NCBI GenBank assembly: GCA_030760725.1
Contig: JASWHV010000013.1
Span: 36,924,699-36,988,698, forward strand
Origin: Neostapfia colusana
Taxonomy: Eukaryota > Streptophyta > Magnoliopsida > Poales > Poaceae
Direction of reading: 5' to 3'
DNA: 64,000 nucleotides
Shown here: positions 55,401 to 64,000 of the stretch, piece after piece
How positions within the stretch are numbered: position 1 is the stretch's first letter
Layout of the letters: the number at the start of each line of letters is the position of its first letter
Notes under the pieces: model-generated
The model's input: the letters and a program-made list of their open reading frames with translations, nothing else
Databases searched by the model: none
What the model was told of the DNA's origin: nothing
Made by a program: the position numbers and the translations under genes

Positions 55401-56197
55401 GAGAGCAGCACGGTGGTCGCGCGCTCCTGTTGCCTCTCTCGCTGGACCGTGAAAACGCCTGTGGAACGCTGCCCACGGGCGCCTGACTCTCGGCTGAGGC
55501 TAGATCGCCGTGGTGGCGATCGTCTTTGGGCAAAGGAGGTCGGAGCTCGAGGTTTCTGGCGTTGGGGAGGTGAAGTGCGAGCTCAGGTGGCTGTCTAGCA
55601 GCTCAGGGACGAAGGAGGAGATGGTTTTGCTGGTTTTCCCGATTGAGCAGAGAGCTGCGGCGAGAAACAATGCCGCTGCTCGGGTTTGCCCGCGAGAAGA
55701 TAAAGCCGGCGGCCTCCTGCTCGGCTGAGGCGGTGCCAGGCGCGTGGGGGCACGAGCCAGCCGCCCTGGGCGCCAGCGCGCGGAGAGGGAAGCAGCTGGT
55801 GGCGCCGGTAGCTGCTCGGTGGCACAGCCGACAGCTGCTCGGTGGAATTTCCAACCGAGACTATGACTTTGGGTGCAAGTTTCTCCTTCTCCCCTCTATG
55901 ACCTGTGGGCCCCACCCGGGGTTTTAACCTCTGAAATTTACTCCTAATCACTGTTGCAAACAGTGAGTCCCATATACCCCTGGTGATTCAAATTGTTCAC
56001 CCCTGAGCCATTTGAATTGAATAGAATTCAAATTGGGTTGGGTTTGAGTGAATTTCAGCACAAGTTCAGTTTTGAATTCAAATAAAGTTTGAATTCGTCC
56101 CACTTAGCTCATGTCAAGATCAACTCCGAATGGAGTGAAAATTGGTGTGGTGTGGTGATGAACACTTCAAATGTGTGCCAAAACTGAGGCCCTTACA
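52474..56197 (-). repeat. Element B 5' LTR (3724 bp)
   Basis: Minus strand: TGTAAGGGCC at 56197 to CCGTCACA at 52474. Closely similar to the 3' LTR except for the missing 42-bp unit and small indels (e.g. five extra bases near 56096). Landmarks: acidic exons 53930-53856 and 52831-52734, hairpin 53638-53658, polyadenylation-like AATAAA at 52634-52629. Confidence 0.96.
52734..53930 (-). other. Putative two-exon acidic ORF in element B 5' LTR (exons 53930-53856 and 52831-52734)
   Basis: Minus strand. Exon 1 is 75 nt (2 + 24 codons + 1) after GTGTAG and ends CAAG|GCAAGC. The intron is 1024 nt and ends GTTTTTCAG. Exon 2 is 98 nt, rich in E, P, S and Y, ending AEWEPYTPR and TGA at 52736-52734. AATAAA is 100 nt further on. 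Confidence 0.48.
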
Positions 56198-56202
56198 TCC
56201 CC

Positions 56203-57005
56203 TGGTGCCGATTTTCAGCTTGGGAGGCGCTGTGCACGAGCCTGGCGGTCTCCCAATCAAGGACTCAAGGCGGCTACGAGCGGCGGCCCGATTTCCTTTC
56301 TTGCGTGGGGAAGAAGCAGCGGACGGGCTCTCAATCATTTGGGGATGGATCACGCTGAGAGTTAAGGGCGCCACGAGCAGCTCTCCAGCACTGCTACTTC
56401 GGTGAGGAAGTGGCAGCAGTCTGCCCTTGGTGGCGCCTGGAGCTTCGCTCAGCAGCTCGGTCGAACCAATACAGGGAGCTGAAGACTTAGTCGGTAAGTA
56501 AATTGTCTCCTCTCAATGACAAGGGGTCCCACAGCTCCTCCCTCCAAAAGGTCTCCAATTTTTTGCCTAGCGCAAAATTCAGCTATGAGGGATCCAAATC
56601 CAAAAGCCATTTTGCCATTTGACAATTTATGCCACAGCTTCAAATTCAAATTCAAATTTGGATGAAATTCACAAGCTCCTTTGATATTCATATCAAAGCA
56701 CCTCAAAATTTGCTCCAAATTTGCCTCCTTCACAATTTGAACCTGGAGAGTTTGAATTTGCCCTCCGATCTTTGAGTTGGCCATTGCAAATACAACTTCT
56801 CCAACAACAGTTTGAATTTCCTCTTTTGAAAATGCCCTTCTCCTTTTTGAAGTGACCCTCTCAATTCAAACTGAATTCAAAGTTTTATTGCACATGCCCA
56901 CGCTTTCATGAGTAAAAAAAGTTTTTGTAAGTCCCATTTCTTGTATATAAACTCAACTTTATTCATAGCTCAAGTTTTCTATTTACAAGTTTTGGGACTT
57001 CTACA
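56203..57005 (-). repeat. Solo LTR F, right part (U3 side)
   Basis: Continues F beyond B to its first base (57005, TGTAGAAGTCCC on the minus strand). AT-rich, with repeated TTTGAATTT phrases; no gene. Confidence 0.85.
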
Positions 57006-57010
57006 GTTAC

Positions 57011-60000
57011 CCACATACTGCACACCAGCCGTCTCGCCTGAGGCGACCCGAAAAGGCTTAACACAAGCTTCTCGAGGTACATCAGTTTACTGGGTCCCAT
57101 ATAGCCAGCATGAGTCCGGTACACAACTCAAACTTGTTCAACAGGGCCGCATACGGATTGGTCCTTGACCGACACGGACAGGTCTATAGCACCCAGGCCC
57201 CTATGTCCTGCTGCCCCTACAACCTTCCGGTCTCAACTTTAACTTGCTACACATTTTCTGAACCAATCCCGTATGCCCCTGTTGTTCCTGATCATGCGAG
57301 TAGCATCTCACCACTTGACTTCTACTGAACCTTACTTAAGCATGGCAGTTCTACACGGTGAAAAGACAACTACCCAATACTCCATGGATTCATTTGGTCA
57401 TGCAACAGGAGTATTAAAGCACTAGACCTAATGCACATTTCATATCATAACCGAAAGTGAATACAAAGTAAAAACATAAAAAGCTGTTATATGCAAACCG
57501 GAGCTTGCCTGTTTTGCGGTGTAGTAGTATATAAGCAGTTAGTGATCCTTGCTGATCAACCCTTGATTTTACGGAGTCTGATCCACTTCAACGAATCGCT
57601 CCTTCGAATCCCCGTTGTCGTGAATCCTATTGAAATGTATATGCACATGTTTTATAGAATGCAATGGAAAGAATTAAAGACTGGATTTCTTAGGAATAGA
57701 GGCTGTGTGGAAATGCCAAGAATAGATTGCTTTGCCTCTGTTGTGCAAAGAATTATGAAGGAACTAAATTGGTCTTAGTGTTTTAGCTATACACTAACTA
57801 ACTTTCCTAATGACCATAAGAGATGAGCTGAAAAGATTTGAATGCAATTGAAGAACAAGAACTCCAATGGCTTCAAGACTTTTACAGCAGGTTCTATACT
57901 ACCTAGGGATTTAGCTTGCCAAATTGCAGCTAATGTGGAGTCAAATTGTGTTCTCCATAATTCCTACAATATATCTTATGTATTTCCCACATACATAAGC
58001 ATAGAGAACAAGAACAGGGAGTGCTAGGGCTCAACTTGCGCTGATAATTTACATGTGAGTTCCTGGTCACATGAGAGTAATTTGGTCCAAAATTCAGACC
58101 TCTTACTTGAGTAGTCCCTCCAGAACAATTCCTTAAGCATTTCTACTAAGAAGAATTAATTCTGGAGCTATGAATTGCCTAGAATAGATTTTACAAGTGA
58201 GCAATATTTTCTGAAAATGTTTCTGGACTCTTATGAACATAGCAGTTTGTATTTAGCAAATTCCTACTCAAATGAGCAGAAAATGAGCTGAAAATTTGCT
58301 AAAAGGTCACAAAATGCTAAAGCATATTCTGGCAAAATTTGAGGATTTTTGGATGAATCAAACTCCCTCAATAATTCTTTTTTCAGAAAACTTCTAAGAT
58401 ATTTCCAGAATTTAATATTGGATTTCATTTGTATGGAGTTCATATTTGGATAGATCTTCGCAAAATGAATCCAACCCAATTTGAATCACTCATATTGGAG
58501 GTCTCTACACAAAGATATGATTTTCCAAAGTTGTGGCAACATCTGGAATTATTTTGCTATAGAAAATTGCTTGGGCCCACGGGCTTAAACTCCAGCCACT
58601 CAGAATTCAGCCACACCGGTTCACAGCGTTTTGGTGCGCCTTCACAGCGGATCTGAGAGCCACAGGAGATCCAGAATTTAAATTTTTAGCAGCTGATGGC
58701 TGGGCCCCACACTTCCATCTTCTTCCCGCTGCCTCTTTCGCGCGCGCGCCGTCTAGCTCGCCGGCCCGACGCAGGATTTCGCCAGTTCACCGTTTCCGGC
58801 CACCACCTGAGATGAGGCTCGCCGCCAGGGAGTTTTGACGTAGAGTAACACACCGGTGGGGTTTGCTAGGGCTGTCGGTGACCGGAAGTACCCCGGCGAC
58901 CTGCGATGTCCTCGGGTGGACTTCGGCGCCGTCGGCCGAGGGTTCTAGCCCACCAAAACGTCAACTAACTCACTCTACAGCACCAGTGCACGACTAGGAA
59001 GCTCGACAAGGCCTTGAACTAGCTCAGAAACGGTTCAAGAGTGAGTTGTCATCGAGCGCCCGCGGTGTGCCACCATGGATGCGCTCGCGAGACCTTGAAA
59101 TTCATAGCTCCGAGTCGATTTCAAGTGACGGTTGCTAAAAGGAAAATGACCGCGGCTAGTCCAGCTCGTGTGTGCAAGATTTCATGTTCTAAGAACAATT
59201 AGAGGGGAGAATTCAGGGTTCCCGTACCGGACGCTCGGGTTGTGTACGCCAGAGCAAAAACTTCAAATTTGCCGCTGAGGATCAACGGCTTGCTCCAAGT
59301 TTTGGAGGAGAGCAGCACTGAGGTGGGGTGCTTCCGTGGCCATGTTTTCTCGGGCGTGAAAGCCTCTGTGGAGTGCTGTCCACATGACGCCGATCGCTGG
59401 GTTTCTTTAGGTCACCGCTGAGGAAGCTGTTCAAGGGCAAGGGAGGCCGGAACTCGGCGGTTTGTGTGTTGGTGAGGTGGGGAATAGGCTCACGGTGCTG
59501 TTTACCAGCTCGGAGGAGAGTGAGCTTGAGTGTTTCCCTGTTTCCCGGTTGCTCCCGAGGAGGTGACGGTGAGGTTCTCTGTGGGTGTGTTTCTCATGAG
59601 GAGGAGGAGGCAAAGGGCGTTTGGCTCAGCTGTGTGGGAGCAGATCACGCTGAAGAGGGAGTGAAGACGATACATGGTTGCCAGCGTGAGGAAATGCAAC
59701 GAGGAGGTGGTGGCAGCACCCTCGGTGGCTCACTGTGCAAAGCTACTCGTGGGAGTTGGAAACAGAGGCTTTGTTTGCTTTGGGTGCAAGTTACAAATAT
59801 CCCAATGACGTGTGGGCTACACCAAAATTTTTCCTCCCCAAAAGATCTCCTCATGTCAATCTTAATCCATTCAAAAGTTTTGAATTTGAAAAGTGGACTA
59901 GCATTTGAATTCCCCCAAATTCAGTTTGAATTTGCATAGCCAACTTGAATTTGGTTTGAATTTGAAAATGCATCTATTTAATTCCTTTTGAGCCCCCCTA

Positions 60001-60309
60001 AATATGAAAGTTTGCCACACTAAATTGCCTCAAATTACAAAGTATAGGCTGCATGAGTATTCAAAGTTTTTGGCCGCAATTTGTGTGAACTTTGAATTTG
60101 AAATCTGATTTTTTGTCCTTCATGCAAAGGGGTATTTAAGTCCTTGGTTGTTCAACACCTTCAAATTAAAATGTGAGCCTCATTTTGGATGAACATCCAC
60201 GTAGCACTTTGCGTGAAGAAAAGTTTTAGTAAGTCCCATTTTTCATGACTTTGTCACACATATGAATTCAAACCTCGGTTTATTCATATACATTTTTGGA
60301 ACTCTTATG
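57011..60309 (-). repeat. Element D 5' LTR, U3-side part
   Basis: Continues the D LTR from 38949. It holds the sequence flanking the GC donor (GCAAGCTCCGG near 57500), a GC-rich promoter/leader stretch (58560-59350) and AT-rich U3. The acidic frame at the exon position has stops, so this copy has lost the LTR ORF. The outer boundary near 60309 was set by comparing F and the C leader; the terminal TG seems mutated. No gene is seen. Total D LTR length is about 4.2 kb. Confidence 0.78.
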
Positions 60310-60557
60310 TGTTTCACCCTTTAAATTGTCGAAATATGCAGTAGAGTTGAAACTGTCCAGAAAACTAGGAAGGGTAAATACTCTCTGGAACTCTCTGTAA
60401 AATGAGCAAAACTTCCTGCATAAAAATCCAAAAAATATAGAAAATGGTACAGTTCTGAAATTTTCATGACATATGTTACAACTTTGTAACAGAAAGTTTT
60501 GTCAATTTATGCGCAGAATTAACTGGAATTCTTGGATCAAGTCAGTACCTCAAGCAG
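60310..60557 (+). other. Element H leader fragment
   Basis: Aligns with the C leader at about 26925-27175 (GCAGTAGAGTTGAAACTGTCC, split; ACTGGAATTCTTGGATCAA). H is the outermost element; its remaining parts lie outside the window. D ends at its left and solo LTR G interrupts it at the right. Confidence 0.82.
60553..60557. repeat. Target-site duplication AGCAG of solo LTR G (partner 63961-63965)
   Basis: AGCAG precedes TGTAACACCC and follows GGGTGTGACA; H leader is continuous across it. Confidence 0.97.
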
Positions 60558-60937
60558 TGTAACACCCCAAAATCCTGTTAAGAGGGGAATTTAAAAAAAA
60601 ATTTTGGACGTATTGCATGTGTTGCAAAAATTCAAATTCAAACTGGAATTCAAATTAAACTCAAAATAGAAATGAAAAAGAAAAAGAAAAAAACAAACCT
60701 TCCCGGCCAGTGGGCCGAAACCCACCAGCCGGCCCTCCCAACCCCCGTGCCAGCGCGCAACCGCGCGCAGACAGGCGGGACCCACCTGTCATCCCCGACC
60801 TCCCCCTCGTCCGAACCCGGGACTCCTCCGCGCGCGCACCCGATCGAAACTAACCCGGAAAACCGCGCGTACCCAGCCGAATTCTGGTTCCGGATGACTC
60901 CAACTCGATCTAAACTAACACGCCGCCCTCCCCCATC

Positions 60938-60945
60938 TATAAAAA
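60938..60945 (+). promoter_or_regulatory. TATA box of solo LTR G
   Basis: CTATAAAAACCCC, 380 bp into the LTR, preceded by GC-rich sequence and followed by a typical plant 5' leader. The first ATG downstream (61090) opens only a 20-codon frame. Confidence 0.8.
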
Positions 60946-62500
60946 CCCCGGCATCGTCCCGTTTTTCACCCGTGATCGGCTGATTTTACTCCCGGTGAGA
61001 ACCGAAGCTCCGATCACCGTTTTCTCTCGATCTCTGCTCGAATTCTCTGATCTAACGCGCCGATCGTGTTCCACCGCCTCCGGGGAATCATGCAGGTGCA
61101 GAAAACTCGGTGGTTTGCGCCTCAAAAACAGCGCCGACAAGCCTCGCCGTGAATTCACCTCGGACCTCGTCGCCGACCACCTTCCAGGACCTCCGAGCTC
61201 AAGAAAACCCCCGAGGTGAGATCCCCGACCTCCCCTCTACCGATCTATGCCATAAAATCACAGTTTTAGGAAGAATTGACGAAGATCCGAAACTCTCCGG
61301 CGAGATCGCCGCCTCCCGTCGCCGTGCGCCGCCGGGCAGCGCCGCCCGCGCTCGATCAGAGCGATGTGGCCGCTTGTGCGCCGTCTATTTTAAATCCCAC
61401 GGTAGAATTTAAATCCCCGCGTAACGGTTTGACGTTATAATCTCAGCCGTCTGTTTTAAATCGGGCGGTCCACGTCAGCCCCGCGTTATAAAGGCCGGGA
61501 TTCTTACGTGCTTCCCCCTGGGGTTCTCGGAAAATACGAGCTAGCCCGGAAACTTCTGATCTAGCCCCTGGAACTTCAGAAAATCATGTAAATTCATTTA
61601 AAAATCAGTTTTAGCCCCCGGACTTAATAAAAATTAGGAAACCCCCTCTGTTATGTGTAGTTAGACCCCTGGAAATTCATAAAATAATATAATAGACCCT
61701 GTAGTGGGGTGACTTTACCTTTTTAACCCTATGTGATATTAAATTTAGGAATTTGAATATGTGTAAAATTTAAAAGATGGGACAAACACATTGTAAATTC
61801 AAATTAAAAACTTTCCTAGTACTTGGAAAACTTTGGAGTGAGATAAAAATAAATTGTTTGGCTGAAGTGAATCTGTCTAATTGATTATTCACATTTATTA
61901 GTTATGGGGACACATTTTTAAGTAGAGAATAATTCTGAAAATTAGTAAAGTAAATGTAAAATAGTTCACATCAGAGGAGAAGTTCAAAAATATATTATTT
62001 AATATTTTAGACCCAAAACCTAGTCTGGTTAGATGAGGTGTCTTACTATTTTCATAATAAAGTTCACATTTAGGCATAGGAAATAAATCTAAAAATATAG
62101 CAAGCTAGGTATGAATAACTAGAAAAGGGTAAATGAAGTTTCTAAAATCCAAAGAATTCAGTTTAGGGTTGGTAGAAGGTCTGAAGATACATATGGAGTA
62201 GGAAAATACCTTTCATGCATACTTGGTAGCTAAAATGTGTATCAATTAAATATAAGGGATTTATTTAAATTAGAAATTCATATATAGTATGCCAACATAA
62301 ATATGAATACAAAAGTAGAAATCTTATGCACATGTTTAAAAGTGCATGTAAGCCCAAAAATCAACACACACAGTAACCACAACACATAGGAATGGGAATG
62401 GCTTTCATAAATGTGAATGTGTGGTTTGTATGAAGTGGAAGTGTGAACTATGTCTTATGGATTGTTGTTTTCTTTTGCTATGTGTGACGGTATGATGTAG

Positions 62501-63723
62501 AACCTGCTCCAGAGCAAGTTCTTCCTTTCCAAGATCAGGACTACCCATTCCCAGAGCAGCAGAAAGAAGGCAAGTGTCCTTGACCACTTTGATCCCATAC
62601 TAGGATGTGTAGATAGAATTATTTCCATTGTCAAGTTAAATATGAAACCCATGCTAGGAAGTTTCCCTAGAATTGCATTATCTTGTTTCCTTGTAGCTTG
62701 GGTTGGGATTTATTTTATCATGTCATTTATTATTATGCATATGCTTAGCCATGCTTAGAATGGGATATTTGGGATATGGGATCATCATTGTATTTTACCA
62801 TACTCTTGAATGAGATATTATGAGTTATGTAGAGGTAGGGATCAAGGCAAGTTGGATGTTTTGGTTGGTGCTGGGTGCACGAGACTCGGGTTTGTGTTTA
62901 GTACTTGCCTGGATCCTAAGGACCGGTTCATGGAGCATGTAACCTGGCTTTACCGTGCCAATCACATGCTGAGATGGGGCAGCTTGGCCAATTAATTAGG
63001 TGTATCCCCGGCGTAGTATGGGTGTGTTGGATGGTGCGGGGAATAGGTGTCAGCTGGACTACCATATGAACCGCAAGGCTCAAGAGGGGGCCACTGCAGC
63101 TGGGTTGGAGCCTCTTGTATGCTGTTAGAGGTGAAACCTCAGTGGGCCCACGCTCATCGGGAATCCCTTTGTAAAGGCTTCGTAGTGATCTCCTGGCTAC
63201 ACACCTGGGAAGTGTGAATGTGGTTCGTGGCCACTGGCATAATGGAGGTTCTTTTAGTCCACCCGGCAACGGGGGATGAAATCACTACATGTGGGTACAA
63301 TGGTGCAAACTCTGCAGAGTCAAAACTGTCATGACAGCCGTGCTCACGGTCAAGAGCGGCTTGGACTTATTCATGATTAGAGGATTGATGGCTTTGGAAG
63401 TTGAGGACGTTAAGCGGGGAGCTTAACGTTGGAAATGATGTTATGGTTATTTGATTATGATGATGGGTTGCGAGCTTGGGACCATTTCACCTATGTATTA
63501 ATGTAGGTGATTAATAGCTAAGATGATAGGTATTAATTGCGTAGTGCTTTAACCATGAGTTCAACCTCTCCTTGCTCTAGCCATGCATGACATAACTTTC
63601 CCACACTTGCTGAGTAGCATCGGTACTCAACCTTGCATATTTGTTGGTTTATATTGCTGCTCAGGTCAATATAATAAAGTGGTGTTTAATGATCAAGACT
63701 TTGGACCCGAAGAAGGTTTCTAG
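62501..63723 (+). other. Putative two-exon acidic ORF in solo LTR G (exons 62501-62569 and 63665-63723)
   Basis: Exon 1 follows TGATGTAG, is 69 nt (2 + 22 codons + 1), rich in E, P and Q, and ends GAAG|GCAAGT, the full GC-donor consensus. The intron is 1095 nt and ends GCTGCTCAG. Exon 2 continues in phase 1 through NDQDFGPEEGF to TAG at 63721-63723. AATAAA follows 136 nt later. Another frame of exon 1 is also open, so the assignment leans on agreement with A, B, C and E. Confidence 0.45.
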
Positions 63724-63858
63724 GTTCACGGAGTCCCCCGGGCAACGCCTGTGACGGAGCCCACGAGAATAATTATTCCGCTGCTATTTTATGAACTTAT
63801 TATTGTCCATCGAGACATATGCTATGTAAGACTTATTTATATTCGACACCTGGCTTTT

Positions 63859-63864
63859 AATAAA
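63859..63864 (+). promoter_or_regulatory. Polyadenylation-signal-like AATAAA in solo LTR G
   Basis: AATAAA about 100 bp before the LTR end, at the same relative place as in A, B and C. Confidence 0.5.
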
Positions 63865-63965
63865 TGATGTTTCACTATTTGTCATCACATGTATGAGAAA
63901 ATGATCCTGGCATACATGTGATATTCACTCGGTTGTTCTTCGGAGAAACCGGGTGTGACAAGCAG

Positions 63966-64000
63966 GGAGTTGCTGCCCAATTTTCTACAGAAATTCTGTC
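63966..64000 (+). other. Element H leader, continuation after solo LTR G
   Basis: GGAGTTGCTGCCCAATTT and the following bases match the C leader at about 27172-27209. Confidence 0.75.

Larger units (their letters stand above)
42259..56197 (-). mobile_element. Element B: full-length Tekay-like Ty3/gypsy retrotransposon, minus strand
   Basis: A 13,939-bp element with LTRs of 3724 bp (5', 52474-56197) and 3763 bp (3', 42259-46021), a PBS, a 1.8-kb leader, gag-pol (46088-50626), a polypurine tract and TSD TCCCC. It is inserted in solo LTR F in the same orientation. It is from the same family as E. Gag-Pol keeps one reading frame throughout but has five premature stops. It lacks the ORF0 found in C. 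Confidence 0.97.
38955..57005 (-). mobile_element. Solo LTR F (about 4.1 kb), split by element B
   Basis: Read on the minus strand it starts TGTAGAAGTCCC at 57005 and ends GGGCCCCCTCA at 38955. After removal of B and one TSD copy it is about 4.1 kb. No PBS, internal region or polypurine tract adjoins it, and TSD GTTAC flanks it, so it is a solo LTR left by LTR-LTR recombination. It has the usual LTR landmarks: the sequence next to the GC donor (near 40350), the CGAGTAG hairpin (near 40135) and a GC-rich leader region (41340-42250). Confidence 0.88.
60558..63960 (+). mobile_element. Solo LTR G (3403 bp), related to element A
   Basis: Starts TGTAACACCCC and ends CGGGTGTGACA with perfect TSD AGCAG and no internal region. 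Layout: TATA box 60938, GC-rich first exon with strong donor CCGAG|GTGAGA after 61215, acidic exons 62501-62569 and 63665-63723, AATAAA 63859. Blocks near 63050-63370 match element A LTR (CTCACGGTCAAGAGC; AATGGAGGTTCT), placing it in a family close to A. Confidence 0.95.

Noticed and set aside
56203..60309. Reading F and the following LTR sequence as the two LTRs of one element with its interior deleted
   Set aside because: GTTAC duplicates at 38950 and 57006 and continuity of the D LTR across them fit a solo LTR inserted in an LTR better.
60672..61412. Short ORFs in the GC-rich part of solo LTR G as a host gene
   Set aside because: They straddle the TATA box and leader of an LTR and show no domain; the ATG at 61090 gives only 20 codons.
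62501..62830. Alternative open frame running through exon 1 of G into the intron
   Set aside because: It has no counterpart in A, B, C or E, whereas the acidic phase-1 frame does; kept as an uncertainty.
1..64000. A non-transposon host gene or a bacterial/phage defence system
   Set aside because: Every segment could be assigned to an LTR, leader or gag-pol of nested plant retrotransposons; nothing else with coding evidence remained.

Overview
The window is a plant, almost certainly grass (Poaceae), repeat block. I see no host gene, rRNA, tRNA, CRISPR or bacterial-type feature. Essentially every base belongs to one of eight nested long-LTR Ty3/gypsy retrotransposons. Their integrases end in a chromodomain, their primer-binding sites match initiator tRNA-Met, and their LTRs are 3-4.2 kb, all typical of chromoviruses of the Tekay/Del lineage. 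The grass assignment rests on this element type and is inference; no species can be named.

The nesting could be read from target-site duplications (TSDs). H (+, outermost, only leader pieces 60310-60557 and 63966-64000) was hit by solo LTR G (60558-63960, TSD AGCAG) and by D (-). D runs off the left edge. Its 5' LTR lies at 38016-38949 plus 57011-60309 and its leader at 37414-38015 plus 21261-21967. Inside D sit solo LTR F (38955-57005, TSD GTTAC), complete element C (+, 21973-37408, TSD AAAAA) and element E (+, 1-21260, cut by the left edge). F carries complete element B (-, 42259-56197, TSD TCCCC). E carries complete element A (+, 1382-12368, TSD GTTTG).

C is the only element that looks alive. 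Its two 4046-bp LTRs differ at one base that I could find. It has an unbroken 1518-aa Gag-Pol with all catalytic residues (CCHC, DSG protease, FIDD reverse transcriptase, RNase H, HHCC/DD35E integrase, chromodomain). Upstream of gag it has an extra intact 314-aa ORF (ORF0) that B and the visible part of E lack. A, B and E carry gag-pol pseudogenes.

The most unusual signal is inside the LTRs. In E, A, C, B and G the part of the LTR downstream of the promoter looks like a small spliced gene. An acidic exon of 69-81 nt is bounded by AG and by a GC-type donor (AAG|GCAAG), a ~1.1-1.3 kb intron follows, then a second acidic exon with a stop, then AATAAA about 90-140 nt later in A, B, C and G. Exon lengths are all multiples of three and both introns are phase 1 in every family, although the DNA has diverged strongly. 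Other recurring non-coding structure includes a G-box array in the A promoter, a hairpin in the LTR intron, a stem-loop beside the polypurine tract, a ~193-nt periodic leader, and CAG acceptor-like sites abutting gag and ORF0 start codons.
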